Shown piece after piece: positions 37,083 through 50,769 of a DNA stretch of 64,000 bases. Source of the stretch: Austropuccinia psidii (taxonomy: Eukaryota; Basidiomycota; Pucciniomycetes; Pucciniales; Sphaerophragmiaceae); NCBI GenBank assembly GCA_023105745.1, contig JALGQZ010000011.1, positions 15,591,975 through 15,655,974 on the forward strand, read 5' to 3'. A program made the position numbers and the translations under genes. Each line of letters starts with the position of its first letter. Within the stretch, counting starts at the first letter, position 1. The notes below the pieces were generated by a model. It saw only the letters and a list, made by a program, of their open reading frames with translations. It was not told the DNA's origin and did no database searches.

Positions 37083-40000
37083 TACAAGTATGATATATCC
37101 TACTTTGAGGTCTGGAGGAGAATGTGATCTATCCCATTTGTGTTTGGCATATGCAAATGAGTCCTCCATTCACCTTACCGCATGCTTTCTAGCTTTATCT
37201 AGAACTACTCTGAAACTAGAAGCTGTGGGATATATCTTAACCAAATCCTTCCTCAAGGAATTTTGGCTTAGTCTGTGATTCAATCTGTTCTCTAGAAGAG
37301 CAGGAGTCTGATTGGTACTGGCATTAGTGGATGTTTTATATGCTGCTTTCAGTGAGGGTAGAAGCATAAACCAATCATGGGTGAATCCATCACAATCTTT
37401 TAACTCTAGACCATATGAAAACAAACTTATGACCATGTCTTCCAAATTTTTAATCATTCTTTCAGCTAGACCATCAGGGATTGGGTGGTAAGCTATAGAG
37501 AATGATAAGTTTTTTCCAAATAATTGGTAAAGGTTTTTCCATATTTCTGAGGTGAATTTGGGATCTCTGTCATTGATGATGTTTGTGGATATGCCAGTCC
37601 ATGATGCAACTCAATTCCATATCAAAAGATTTGTATCACTGGCTATATTATCTTTGTGACATTCTTCCAACATGTTTTTTCCACATTGGCCACCATATGA
37701 GGGTCTTGATTTTCTGCCTTATTCTGAAAATTTCCTTTATCATATAAATTATTTCATATCCCATCCATGGCATATATTAAGGAGCTATCTTTAGAGTCTT
37801 TAATAATTCATTTGAATAGGATGCTACAATTTGTATCCTGAGTATAGCTATTCCTTAATTCCTCAAAAAAGGTATGTTTAGGTCTTTAACACTGATTCCT
37901 TCAAATTGCAGCCATGACGAAGCTTCCTTTTCAACCTAAACAGGATCTTCAATGTCATTTTGTATGGCCATCTGCTTATTCCATCTGCACTTTTATTAAT
38001 ATTCCCATTTTTGTGTACAATGGTCATATTACCCCTATATTCCTGTATGGCTATTTGTCATATGAGCATATGTCTGTTGGGTGTTTCCATTTTTAAAAGT
38101 GATTTAAAAGCTCTATAACATGTTATAGCTTCAAAAAAAAATCCTTCAATAAAGTAGTTAAGCTTCTACAAGGCCCAGACAAGGCATAAACATCCCATTT
38201 TTTTCCCTTAAATCTAGATTCAGTAGGTTTTCTTTGCCTAGATATAAAACATATGGTTCCTTCCACAGGTTGGTAATTAACAACCTGGACTTTATGAAGT
38301 GTGTCTACTAGTCCATCTCCAGGTACACCAATACAAAGCTTAAAGGGAAGCATAAAATCTGGCATCAGTAAGAGTGGACTAGTGCTTAAGGGCTGTCTCA
38401 GGGATTCAAAGGCTGTGACTATGTCAAAAATCATTTTCAATACTTTTTCTTTGTTACAAAATTTGTAAAGAGGTCTTGCTATGGGTGCAAATTATTCAAT
38501 GGCATGCGTTTATTATCCTTCAAATCCCAAAACTTACTGGATTTCCTTCTTCTACTGAGTCATTGCTTTCAGCTTAATGCTGCCATTTTTTTTTGCTCGT
38601 TTCAAAGGATAGACCATATACTACATGTCCTCGGGCTTTGAGTTCTTTAGATCCAAAATGGAATTTCCTTGAGGAAATTTTCATATGTACAGATTGGATT
38701 TTTCCAAACACTCCAGATTACCTGTACATATGTTCCTCCCAAGTATTGGAACAGACAATAATGAATCAATGTCAATTATTAACCATCATTCTGAAAATTC
38801 TTCAGGAAACATGTAATTAATAACTCTTTGATATTTTGATGGTGCATTTTTGATACTAAAAGGCATCCTTAAACATTCATACACTCCACAATGAACAATA
38901 ATTCTAAGAACTTTCCTTGGTCTTGGTGTCAATAAATTTTAATGGAATCCTTTGAGGGAATTCATAGTGCTTATATAAGATGCTTTATATATTTGAGTGA
39001 GGGAAATTTGGACCCTTGGTATGGATACCTGTCTGGGACTGTGTAAGTCTTTAGAGCTCTAAAGTCCCCAACCAATATAGAATTTTCATTATTCCACGCC
39101 ACTATGACTGGTTTAGTTATTTCTACTTCTTCATTGTGGCCAATGTTTCTTATTACCCCCAGGGCCAGGAGTTCCACAATTTGAAGCTCAACTGCTTCTC
39201 TTGATTTTGAGCATTCTGGGTATGAAGGCCTTCTGAATAATGGTGGATTAGGTCTCTCAGTGTTTAAAATAATTTCAAATTCATGGCCAAAAGTACCCCT
39301 AGTAGCTCTTTATCTGATGAAAAATTTTCTTTTTGGTCATATAAAAGGGTAGGGAGTTCATTCCACTGCATATCAGTAACCCTAAAGCTTACTCCAGCTT
39401 CATTTTAAATGCCTCTGTTCTGACTTGAACTTCTTTACCTCTAAAATTACAGGTGATACTTAATTTACTGTAATTTATCTTTTAAAAGGTAAAAAAGCAA
39501 ATTTTTGACTATTGTTGACCCCAATAGTATATATCTGTCTTTATTTTGATCTAGATCTATGCCATACATTATTAAATAATTCTTTGCCAATAAGAAATGG
39601 GTACCAGAGAAGGTTTCCAAAACAACAATTAAAACAGTAATTGTTGAGTTTCCATTTATTGGTGGAAATCTTAAAATGGTCTTAAATGTGCCCCATTTGT
39701 TCATTGGATTACTTACACTTTTGAGTTTTATGCAATTAATTGGTGATAATTAATCTTCAAGACTTTGTACACAGATCTCAGAAAAAGATTTTCACTTACA
39801 AGAGCAGAAGGCTCCTTGGTGAAGAAAAATCTGAGTGGGTATGTTGTCACTGATCATTTCTATTATGCAGGAATTCCCAGCTGTATAAAATTTCCCCTGT
39901 TTAGTTTGGCTTCCATCAGTTTTCCATATTGGATTTCAGACAATCAATTTCACCATTTTGCAATTGTGGCAAGTGCAAATAAGATTCCATGATTTCAAAT

Positions 40001-42650
40001 GTGACATTGATACTTTCTATATCTTTTGAAGATTGAGAGAATATTGATTATTTATCTCCTGAATTATCTATATATCCTATTTTTTAAGATCAGGTTATTT
40101 TTAAATTTCAATTTAATTCATTTTCCCCATTTTTGGACATTAATTAGTTAAATTTTTGGTGCTCTGGAAAATATGGCACTTCATGATTGTATCTTCAGAT
40201 TTCTATTTCATATTATCAGAATTTACTTTGGTAGTTCTCTGCAAAGAATCTTCTCAAAGTGCATCAAACCTTGTTTTAAAATTAAACCTACTAGAACAAA
40301 GTCTGGTTGTGGTGGTTACTTGCTCTAGTATAGTTATAATATCCTCTGGTATAGATTTTTCAGTAGTCCTGCATTTGAAAGCATGCTCTAAATAACCTTC
40401 ACATGTTCTGATAAATTCTTATGAATCATAAATTCTGACATGTCAGGATATAATTCTGTTAATCTGTGTTTCTGTTGTCAAAAACATGGTAAAGCTTTGT
40501 CTTTTTAAGCATAAAATTGAGCACTTTAAAAAATTTTTGTACATTAAATTTTCAAGAATCATTGCCCCACTTATGAATAATTTGGTTTTTCCACCAAGTT
40601 CAACTTTGGTTTCCATGTGCTTTTTGTAATTTGATATACCATCTATGATATGAATTGGTAAACAGGGTGTTAAATATTTCTGTTACCCATTTTTTCTGGT
40701 AATTTGAAGTCTTGTTTTATCATTTCAATACCACTGATGAGTTACATATGGTTGTATTCTCCTTCACCACTGAATTGAGACCAATATTTAAGCTTTGGTA
40801 CTTCTTTCAAAGGCGCTTGGCCCATTGTTAATTTCAAATTATGGAAAAAAGTGGAAAATTGATTTTGATTGTCAATTTTACACATCAAATACTTGTTCGT
40901 TGGAGTTTGCTGTACCTTCAGTTTAATTCAGGGGTGTAGAAAGTTTTGTTAAAGTATGCGGTAATTGTTTAATATCATTCATTTTACTAGTCCTACACCT
41001 TTGGAAATTTCTTAATTCATGTTGAAAACCTTTTATTAAATTGATTAACTCAATTTTATACATTCTTCTTTGATTTTAATTTCTTTGCATAATGCAGTTT
41101 GTCAAGTATTATTAGAAATTACTTGATTCAATTTCATTGTTAATTTTGAAATTCCTCCTTTGAAGTGTCTAAGCACATTTTCAACGCAATGGTATATGTC
41201 TTTACTTCAGTAAATTAATTTGAAATATCATCAAGGACTTTCTTATTATCTCTTTTGCTAATATTTATGCCCTGTCTTATTTTTGTTTCAATTTTTTCAT
41301 CAAAATTGAATTTAGAGAACTTATCTGTTAATACCTTCATAATGACAGATTTCTCATTTATTTTATTTGCATATAACCTTCGTTATTTGAATATTTAACT
41401 TTTTTCAAAGCTTTTTTAAAACACATTGTTTTTCCTCTTATTTGGCTAAAGATTTGATTTTTTTGATTTAATATTGTTTCAAATTGATGAATTTTTAGCA
41501 GAAATGTGATTTCTTATGTCATTTATAGCTATATGAAATTTTGGAATGCAATCCAAAATGTCAGAAATAATTTTTGGTATTTTAACCTGGCTTCCCCTTC
41601 TTTCTGTAACTCCATCCTGGATTTGGCCATCTGAAACACCTTTTCCATTGCATCCAATTGAATGTTTGGGATTTGTAACCATTGCTGTATGCTTTTGTGT
41701 CTTTTTCCTTGCTTTTTCCCTTGTTCTTAGGGTGTGGCTTCTTGTTCACATGTTAATTGCTACTTCTGGCTACTGAGGTTGGTTTTGCCCCTTGGTTGGG
41801 TGGTGGAGGGTTGTTTTCCCTGCATTATTCTGTTAAAAGTATCATTTTCTTGTTTTCCATCAATGGATGCCATCCATTGAGTAACTTTAAAGTGTTGAGA
41901 GGGCCCAGAAACTTTCTCACAGTCAGGTAAGAGTTCATTCAGTTTTCCAAAGTCTGAAAGGCATTGTTCTTAGCCTTCTGGCAGGATTTTCAGATGTCCA
42001 CTGAGGCTTCTTGTGCCTGTTTCAGCTCTGTTTAGAGGTAAAAAAGTGTTATCAGCTTCAGAATGGCATAATCTATCAGTTTGGGCTTCATTTACCAACC
42101 CTTTTCCTTCTGTAATTAACTGTCTTCTGCCATATTCACATCTATAAACTTTTTGGGAGCTGCTTTAGGGGTTAAAGCTTTCTCCTTATGTGGTAAAAGG
42201 CATAATTCTGAGAAAAGTTTGAAATTGTATTTTTACATCAATAAGTTACTGTTGGCCAAATTATTTGCTTTTTTCAGGCTATTACTTATGTTCTAAATGA
42301 TTGATCCTGTAAAATTGGCTCTGTTTGATTATTCTGAGTTATAATAACAGTGCGATTGTGGTCATAATTAACAGTACTGGCAGGGATACTACTAGTAGCT
42401 ATGAATGCTGTTTCAATGTTTTCTTGTCTTGTCAGATTTTCAGACACTAAAGTTAATTTAAAAAGCAAATCATGAAGAAATTTTCTTCTTCAAAAGATAA
42501 ATGAAAAAATAAAGCACCACTCATAATGTGAAAAAAGCTTTATTTTTCATTTTGAATTAAGAATATTTGTATGAATTTTTATATTTTTAAATATAAGAAA
42601 AAAGATTAAAAGAAGACAAAAATATATGTAACAGGTAAAATATCACAGCT
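37083..42650 (-). pseudogene. Gypsy-3: decayed Ty3/gypsy coding region
   Basis: Minus-strand remnants are in normal order. Integrase is at 37,120-37,730 (KDCDGFTHDWFMLLPSL; PDGLAERM-like sequence near 37,470). RNase H is at 38,123-38,440 (LMPDFMLPFKLCIG, PVEGTICFISRQRK). RT lies at about 38,500-39,250 (GVIRNIGHNEEVEI, VGDFRALKTYT). Protease/linker is at 39,465-39,704 (LLAKNYLIMYGIDLDQNKDRY). Gag fragments lie between about 40,000 and 42,480. It is more diverged than Gypsy-1 and broken by many stops and indels. The C-terminal integrase tail and the 3' LTR are missing on the left, where LTR-like DNA begins at 37,082. Confidence 0.7.
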
Positions 42651-42660
42651 GGGCACCCAA
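42645..42660 (-). promoter_or_regulatory. Primer-binding site of Gypsy-3
   Basis: The minus strand reads TGGGTGCCCAGCTGTG just after the 5' LTR edge at 42,663, like the Gypsy-1 site. Confidence 0.5.
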
Positions 42661-42662
42661 AT

Positions 42663-43791
42663 TGAAGGTGTGGAAATGAAACTTTGATTAAACATTGAGT
42701 ACTTTTCCTGTCCTCAAAATTTTTATAAGGTAAAATTCAATTAAAAACAGTAACATTTAATATTCTCAGGCCAAAACACACTACATTCATTTTTTTAACT
42801 TTATAGGTATGAAAAGAGAATATTATTGATATGTTTTGTTTTACCAACACTCACAATTTATCCAAAAATACTTTAAAAGAGATATTTAAGGCTACAAAAT
42901 AGATTTTTTCAAGAGCCATTTCAAATTGAGTTAGTTGAGCAAACAACTTAATGAAAAATTGGAAACACAGTGGCAAATCTGATAGTGATAAAAGATGCTT
43001 TAATTTGCTTATGGAGTGGTTCAAGGGTAAAAATGATAATGTGGGTTACAAAAAATGATTATAAACATTTTTTCACATGACTGGAAGGCTTGAAATCATG
43101 TAATGAAGGTGGTTAGAATATTTCATTGATAGGTTTCACAGTGTTTAAACTATATACAAAAGCTAAATATTCTAACAGTAAGGCAAAAGTGGGTCAAAGA
43201 AGACATTTTTTTATAGCCAGAAATCTTCTTAATACAAAAGTAAGATTTACTGTTTTCAGTAGTGAGAAACACTCTGAAAATGCAAAATCTAATCATGGCA
43301 TCATTGAACCCTGGTTTGGACCAGAAAAGGGGTTGTTTTAGGAATTTTAGACCTTTAAATCAGCCCTTGCTATAGTTATACCTGCTTTCAATCCTCCAAA
43401 ACACATAAAAATGTGTGTAAAAAACTTCAAAACCAGTTAAATCAGTTTTTAATAGTATTTTTTTTAAATTAAGGATAGCTTTACCCTCTTGGAAGTAGTC
43501 AAAACTTCCATGTTTATTATCAAATCCTCATCATCAATTGAGTCAAAGACCATGTGACTTAATTCCAGTAAAAAAAGGGATGAGCATTTTCATGAATTTT
43601 GACATCCCATGACATTCAGCAAAGTATTTGCAGTAGTTAGGCACACTTGGAGCAAGACTTCTTTCCTCCCCCCAGAATCAATATCTCCAATTTATATTTT
43701 CTTTGCTTACTAATCATATACTATAGCCGTAATTTGAATGTGTAAGCAAATTGAGTCTTTACAGTACACAACTAAGATAATTGATACCACC
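42663..43791 (-). mobile_element. Gypsy-3 5' LTR, partial
   Basis: It starts TGAAGGTGTGGAAATG and is the inverted counterpart of the solo LTR 9379-11,170 (shared CAAAATTTTTATAAGGTAAA block). It is also homologous in the same orientation to 61,050-61,840. Similarity ends at about 43,791. Confidence 0.65.
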
Positions 43792-43799
43792 TTTTCACC

Positions 43800-44133
43800 C
43801 ATTTTGATGATAAAAAGGGACCTTTCTCTGCCCACAAGTGAAACCCCCATTCTTCTCTTAAATTCCTACATAGTACAGCTGTAAAAGGCAGCTATACTAT
43901 TGAGAAATAACCAGTTAGTATTGAAATTTAATAATTGTAGTCTTTTATTATAATAAAAAAATTGATAAAGCTGCCTGCAGGGCTTTCAATTATGCTCACA
44001 ACCACTATTTCTTCATAGTAAATCCATGAATATCCTTTAAAAACTCGTTTTAACCTTTTTAACTGTCTAACAGTTTTCTGCTTGGTTATATATACAGTTA
44101 TTATAACTCCTTCATAGACTCTGCCTGAAACCA
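43800..44133 (+). mobile_element. LTR fragment of the Gypsy-1/2 family, inverted
   Basis: Read on the minus strand from 44,133 it begins TTTCAGGCAGAGTCTATG and contains ATTGAAAGCCCTGCAGG and TTATTATAATAA. It therefore resembles the first 300 bases of the Gypsy-1 LTR in opposite orientation. It is truncated at the left. Confidence 0.5.
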
Positions 44134-46275
44134 ACTTATGAAAATAATATTGAAATTAGACCACATGTAGCCCATTTCTTTATGAGGTCTCTCACAATCC
44201 ATTCCTCTATATATTAAATATCACAAGATATTAATGAAGGTATCAAATATCAAAAGAAAGTACAAGTACTCTCAACTGTTTGTGAATTATATGAATAAAA
44301 TGTTTCAACTTCCAGCTCACAAATGGCAGTTTTTTACTTTTCCTCTTTTCTAGGCTCAATATTAGCTTTTCCAAATTTCTCCTGGGAAACTTCTGAATGA
44401 GAGATTCTGGGTATTTACCTCAATATCAAGTTGAAGCTAGCCTATTGATTAGATAATCATATGAGGAATGGTTTTCCCAAAGGGATTTTGGTGTTGCAAT
44501 TTTTCTCTTTTTAGAACAAATAATGATGCATCATGAAAATTTGGGAAATCATTTCATTTACCTTTTTTCAATAAAAAAATAATAATTAAGTCCAAATATT
44601 CAAGAAGGTGTTGCACAAAGGACACTTATTATACCCTTAGCTACAAAAAGAGGGGAATACAAAAGCACCACCCGTAAAGTTTGGGCCTGAGGAATCAATT
44701 TTTTCATCCTAATGTTAGAACCAATTGTATTAAAAACCCTCGTACCTTTCTCAATTGATACGATTGCAAAGTTTGATGGTTTTTCAGCTCTTTTGTATTA
44801 TTAATTTTCTTTTTTCCTACCATTCAAAATGTAATTTCAGATTTCACTCTTAGCTCAATGGTACTAAGCTCAATTCTCAAAAATCATCAAAAGAAAAGCT
44901 CAAAAACTGAAATTATCTATATCAGTGGAAAACATTTTATTGCAATCCCAATAGGTTTTATAATATTTTTATGGGAACATATTAATGAAATTCTTTCCTG
45001 AGGCTTCAAAAAAGATATACAATTCTATTATTAAAATTCCCATTTTTTTAGAGATGCAACAATTCTTTGAATATTTCTCAAAAAGGGTAAACACTCTCTT
45101 TATAATGTAATAATGATTTCAAACCTGCATAACTTTCCAATACTTGATTAGAATCATATAGTATACATGTCCACATTGTAGAAATCTCGGTTTGCTTTAC
45201 TTTTAGGCCATAATGAGGTTCTTTCTGTCAGAAAATGGCAAAAGCAATAAAAAGCTATAGCTCAATTATCATTAAAGCCGATATAGGTGGTTATGTGGAA
45301 TATACACACACAAGATTGAAACTTGGTTTTCAACCATGAAAAAAATATCTCTTTAAATCGGATTAACGGAAATTTAGAAATTAGAGGACTCAAGGGCTGT
45401 TTAATTGAGTTATGCACTGGACCCCAATGGTGCATGCATCATTGATTGGATAATAAACCACATTTGCTTGACTTGACTACCTCGTAATTAAGTTAAATGT
45501 ACGTCTTTCCCACAGTGAGATCCCAAGCTGGCTAGTATGGAATTATATCCAAAATCCCGAATATTGTTTTCATTTATGAAGCTAAATATCCAAATTTTGT
45601 CTCATTTCTTATCCAATTTTGTTCCGTAGAAGTGTTTTACTTGTTTCACATGTCTGAAATTCAGTTTGGAAAGGTTATAATACCATCCAGTTTATCCAAA
45701 GGCTTAGTAAACACGATATGAAAGGCTTATCTGTTAGAACGTTGATAATTGGTGATGTTGTCTGGCTTCGAAGGTTTGGAAGGCACATTTAGGAAGGAAA
45801 GACTATATAAGAAAAATCAAAATTATGAATATCCTACACTAAAGCTGCCAACGTTGGATGTGAGGTGTAAGTTTCACATACAACAATTAGACCATTAAGT
45901 GGCTGTAACCTCCCCGGTTTTTTGTTAGGTGTATTTAGGTAGCACCAATGAATACCTATCTTTGAGATATTTAATTGGTTTACAAAAATTATGTGTTTGT
46001 GCATTGGAGTATTGATCTTATATGAGAAGTAAAATTAAAAGTTTATGCTCAGTTCTGGTTCTAAGCTGGAATAGCTTTTGTTGTTTCTATTCCTAATGGG
46101 ATAGAAGCGATACATTACGAAAAAGGGAGCTTCCATGTCAGATGAATAATATGCTGAGTGATTTTTACTATTTTGTCATCTTATGAGTATCCCCATTTAA
46201 TATCTGTGTTAATGGTATTGAGGTGTCATTGCTGTGCCCATGTTTTGAGGTGTGTTTTGCGTCAGGGGCTGACAA
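44134..46275. repeat. LTR-like DNA ending in GGGGCTGACA
   Basis: The right part (45,890-46,275) resembles the end of the Gypsy-1 LTR (TATGCTCAG, then GGAATA.CTTTTGTT, then GGGGCTGACA) and is paralogous to 62,385-62,745. 44,134-45,890 is AT-rich without a gene. The LTR start was not located. Confidence 0.45.
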
Positions 46276-47980
46276 ATGTTCTACACTTTATCTCTTTTCT
46301 ATATCTAATAGATTTATAAATTTTGTATTTTAAGTCATTAATTATCACTCACAATATTATTCCGCATTTCTGATGTTCAAAATAAATAATTGAAACTTTT
46401 TTAAGTTTTTCTTCCAATGAACAGACACATGTCAATATACTAATTTTTCTGATAAAAATGATTGAGTTTATGCAAATCTTGTCAATTTTCGAATTGGTTG
46501 TTTGAAATGTTCAAGTTCTTTTTTGGTGAAAAACTTAATCTTAGACTTTTCATTAGTTATGATAATCTAATTTACTGTGGTTCAATCTTTTGAATGGAAA
46601 GCAAATTCAAATATTCAATACTTCGTAATTTAAAGCGCTTTCTCACAAATGTGTAGCACTAAGAAAGGAAAAAACCGTATCATTTCTGGTATTTAATTTT
46701 TTTTTGTTTCAGAAAATATTATTGTGTTCCTTTTATCGCTTAAAGGGGTCATAGACTTTGATGAATTAAAAAAATTTATAATAAAATAACAAAAAGTTAG
46801 AGAATATAATTAGTAAAAGCATATAGGGAGTGCCCTGCGCCAATTTTGAATAAAAAAAGAAGGAAACCTTAATTGGGTGAAATTCTCACTCAAACACTCT
46901 GAAAATAAGTTTTTTCTTGAACAATATTTTTCTCATAAAAGAGGCCTTTAATTCAAAAAGAACCTTCCAAAACATTGTTAATTTTTGCCCACCAGAAAAA
47001 ACCCTTTTCCATAAATCTTTCTTCTGAAACATTCATTTTATAGAGAACCTTTTCCCAAAATTTTTGTCTCCTTATTTTTTAATTTCACCAATCAAAAAAT
47101 AAAGCGTAGTTCCTTTTCCATTCATCAACTGTCAAAAATCCTTCACCCAACCTCTCTCACCTCAAGCCAATTTCGCACCCCTTTAGTATTTTTTTAGCTG
47201 ATTTTTCCTCTTTGTCCAGTATTATTTCTTATTCCATAAGATTCATTTAGGTTCTTATTTATTTATTTTTCAATATTCCGAATATTTTCTCATTTTGAAA
47301 AAATACAACTTATCCAGAACCTTCCATAATCCCTTCCACTCCACCTTAAAAATTTCGGCAAATAAGGAAAGGATTATAAAAAAAGAAAAAGTGAAAAAAT
47401 AACCATTACTTATTTAACTGACTTCTTTCTTCAAATAGAATGATTGGTATTGAGGTTTCTGATATCTTAATTGAATCACTAATAATTTCCGCCTGAACTA
47501 TGGGCATGTTTTTTTCAAATATATTGCGATTCTATATAAGTTTTTCAAAATCTGAATCAAACAGGTAGGGGGATGCATGAGGTTCGAATTGAAAGAATCG
47601 AATTCTAAATGATTTGAAAGGAGCTTCCTGAGAAACCTAGCCTCTATTAAGCCCATTGGAGAATTTATTCAAGGGCAGAAAGACTGAGAGGTACAGTTTT
47701 TCATGGGCGATTGAGTGGTCAAAATTTCCTTGGATTTTGAATATGAACTCTAATGAAGGTATTGGGCTGTTAATATCTCTATTAATAAGCATATTGAACG
47801 CTTTCCTTAAATTTTATAACAAATTAAGATAAAGATTGTAGAATTGGCCTCAGTACCTGATAGATTTTTGCGCAATTTTTATCAACGCTAGTGAAATGAA
47901 GGAATAGAGGGTGATGTGCATTTATGAGTCTTAAGTTTTCATATATGGTCGGGTTTAGAGATATCCAGAGAGTGGGGAGT
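46276..47980. repeat. Non-coding repeat, paralogous to 62,746-64,000
   Basis: The segment follows the LTR-like end and is collinear with the last 1.25 kb of the window. Shared blocks include CACATGTCAATATA, ATATAGGGAGTG and CACCCAACCTCTCTCACCTC. No reading frame is conserved between the copies. Confidence 0.6.
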
Positions 47981-48099
47981 ACAATACTGATAATTTGTGT
48001 CCTAAAAATTAATTACCCCTTCCTTTCAATGTGTCAATCCAAATTTATGGCATTCAATAGGTGACATATTAGTAACCCAAATGGGAATACTAAAAATAA

Positions 48100-48205
48100 T
48101 CTGAGTTAGTTCAACGGTAGAATAACTTCCTGTCAAACTTGAATGGACACGGGTGCATTCAAGAACTTGAAAGCTGTAGACGGGGGTTCGACTCCCTCAC
48201 TCGGA
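48100..48205 (+). tRNA. tRNA-Asp(GTC)-like gene with a 36-nt intron (copy 3, most complete)
   Basis: Acceptor strands TCTGAGT (48,100-48,106) and ACTCGGA (48,199-48,205) pair over seven positions with one G-U. D stem GTTC/GAAT and T stem GGGGG/CCCTC around loop TTCGACT are good. The anticodon loop is CTGTCAA with anticodon GTC. An intron of about 36 bases sits after the base 3' of the anticodon, the canonical place, and folds through CTTGAATG/CATTCAAG. The anticodon stem is poor (ACTTC against GCTGT), so this copy may be a pseudogene or a tRNA-derived repeat head. Similar copies are at 6579 and 6907. Confidence 0.55.
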
Positions 48206-50769
48206 GATTTTATATCCTAGCTTCTAACTAAATCTGAGTAAATTGTTTTGAAGCGTATCTTGAACTTATTTTAAACCTTTTCACTTCACGCACTTGCGAT
48301 TTCACTACCGACAAAATTATCCATAACGTTACTTTTTCATCTCTGTGAAATAATAATTGAATGGGTTTCATCAAGAGTTGAGAGTCTCGAAAATCACAAT
48401 ATCGCCTATTTATGTAGTATTTCCTGACAAGATTTCAGGCGTGAGGAATCAAAACGCCAAATTAATTCATAGTAAGCCTTTAATAAATCAAAAGAACCTT
48501 TTTGAATAACTTTTCCCCTTTTGGTTTGCAAAAATCAGAAGTAGAAAGTTTCTCGAGTATTTGAAAAGGTCCAAATATAATGTAGGATATTTCTCGTTTT
48601 CATGTAGATTCAAAAGATCCCTGACCTTCTTTTGTTTAGCGTTCCAATATTCACTACGTGATCACATAGCTATTGGTAATTGTTTTATGGCTATGAAAAC
48701 ATAAGCAAAAACTCTGATGAGGGTCATTTTTCTGGAAGCCTTAAGCTGCTAGAATATTAATCATGATCTCCTTTGAAAGATCAATTATCTTAAATATAGT
48801 CTTTTTTATGGTGGTAGAAAATAAAGGGTGGAATAATCGATCTTTTGGAATTTGAAATAACTTTTCAACTGGCTTCTTGTTCTAAAAGATTTTGTTAAAA
48901 AGTAAGCGAAACAAAAATCTTTTTTTATATTTAGAAATCTCATTTTTCAAATTACACAGTATATAAGGAATAGATTGATAATATTTCATCTTGTATATGG
49001 GTTTTGAATGTTCAGATCTATGGGAGACTTATTTCCTTGAAAGATATTGGAGAAGATATAAATATATATCTTATTCAAAATACTTCTCAATTCAATTCGT
49101 TTGTTAAGAACAGATCTTAAATAGAATTTTTATATCTTTGTTTGAATCAACCAATTCCAAAAATAGAAATAGTTAATGGGGCAGTTTTATAGGGGTACAA
49201 ATATCCAAAACAAATGAGTTTGAAAGCCTCTATAATTATGAGTGCTCTCTATTTGGTAGAGAATATCATTTACTTCCCCTTAAAAAGAAATATCTATCAA
49301 TACATCCTTTCCTACCCTGAAAAGTAAGAAGATATCAAAAATTGCCATTGTGGGTTTGGAAATTACACTATCAATTCCAGTCAAAGCACAAAAACTGACA
49401 ATGTGAACCCATTGAATAAAGGACCTGAACAATACCAAATATACTCTTTTTCCAAATGTTATAGCATATAGTTTCACATAAAAATAAAATTCTAAATTCT
49501 ATGGAAACTTCATACATTTAGAGGTAATTTGGGCCTTTAAAAAAAGGATTATTTGAGAAGATTTTGAAATTATTGATCTTGGAAGTAAGGTTTGTTTTTG
49601 ACAAATCATCAGGAATTGAAGGGAAAAGCTTGGTTTCTACTAGTTGCCCAGCTAATCTAAGTTTATTTTTTTGGAGATTTTTAGCGTAATAAAATTTGTG
49701 AATACAGTTATTATAATATCACAGAGTGTCCTATGTTCCCAATTCATTTTGAAATCAGTATTTCCTGTAGTTTTGAAGTTTTGAAAAAATGATTACAAAA
49801 TACCAAACATAAAATAACGTCCATTAAATGGCTTTTGAATAAGCTTATTTTAATTAAAAAACACTATAGATTCACCGGTTTAATGTATAAACTATCATAT
49901 TAAAGTGGCAAAAATCAAGATCTACTATCAGAAAGGGCACTTGAAACATTCCAAAAACTATTGAGATATCTTGAATCCTGAAATAGTATCACAAAAAGAT
50001 GTTATATCAGTATAATTTTGATATTTGGGATTACAACAGATTTATTTTAACTTGATAGTAACATTTACAATAAATTTGGTATTCCCAAAGAAGCTTACAG
50101 TTGAAAGTAAACGCACAGAAAGAAATATAGTGCCTTTAGGAAATAATTGACAGGAATCAATACTTTAGTAATTCAGGAAAGGCAGGGAGGTGTCAGTGGA
50201 CCTGTTAAGCAGACAAATGAAAAAGGAGAGAAGTAATAACATGAGGAATACTATTGCATTTAAATAGCTAGGTAGATGTACAAATAGTAAGCTTTAGGAA
50301 GTATTTGAAGGGATCCAATAATTTAGTAAGGCAGAAAAGGCAGGGAGGTGACAGCATACCTGTTAAGTGGACAAAAGAAGAAGGAGAGAGGTAATAACAT
50401 GAGAGAGAGAGATTCTATATACATGAAGGCTCTCCTTAGAAGAAGTTGCTTTTATGTATTTGGATAAGGATTAGTATACATGATATTATGAAAGGATACT
50501 GAGGAAAGGGAGAAGGAGGTTACAATGTTGAGACTGTCATTGAAGAGCTTAAGCACTGTTATATTCTTATAGCAGTATGTGGAGATTTTTCAATAAAATA
50601 TACTCTGTTGATTAGAAAAAATGTCTTATACAAAGAGAAAAATTGAAAATATGAGTAATTGTTATACTCTTGAAAAATTCCGATTTATTTCACATTTGAT
50701 TGTTTCTCCACATGTAAATACTGACACCTATCTTCAGCTAAAATTTCAAACAGCTCAATTCCATTGTTA
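48206..50769. repeat. Repeat R1, second copy
   Basis: Collinear with 7384-9373, with one extra segment at about 50,101-50,572. No gene is seen. Confidence 0.7.
50101..50572. repeat. Insertion with two tandem ~190-bp purine-rich units
   Basis: The segment is absent from the first R1 copy, where TTACAG runs directly into TATGTGG (about 9222). Inside, AAAGGCAGGGAGGTG, CCTGTTAAG and GAGGTAATAACATGAG recur about 190 bases apart. GAGA repeats follow near 50,402. The class is unknown. Confidence 0.55.
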
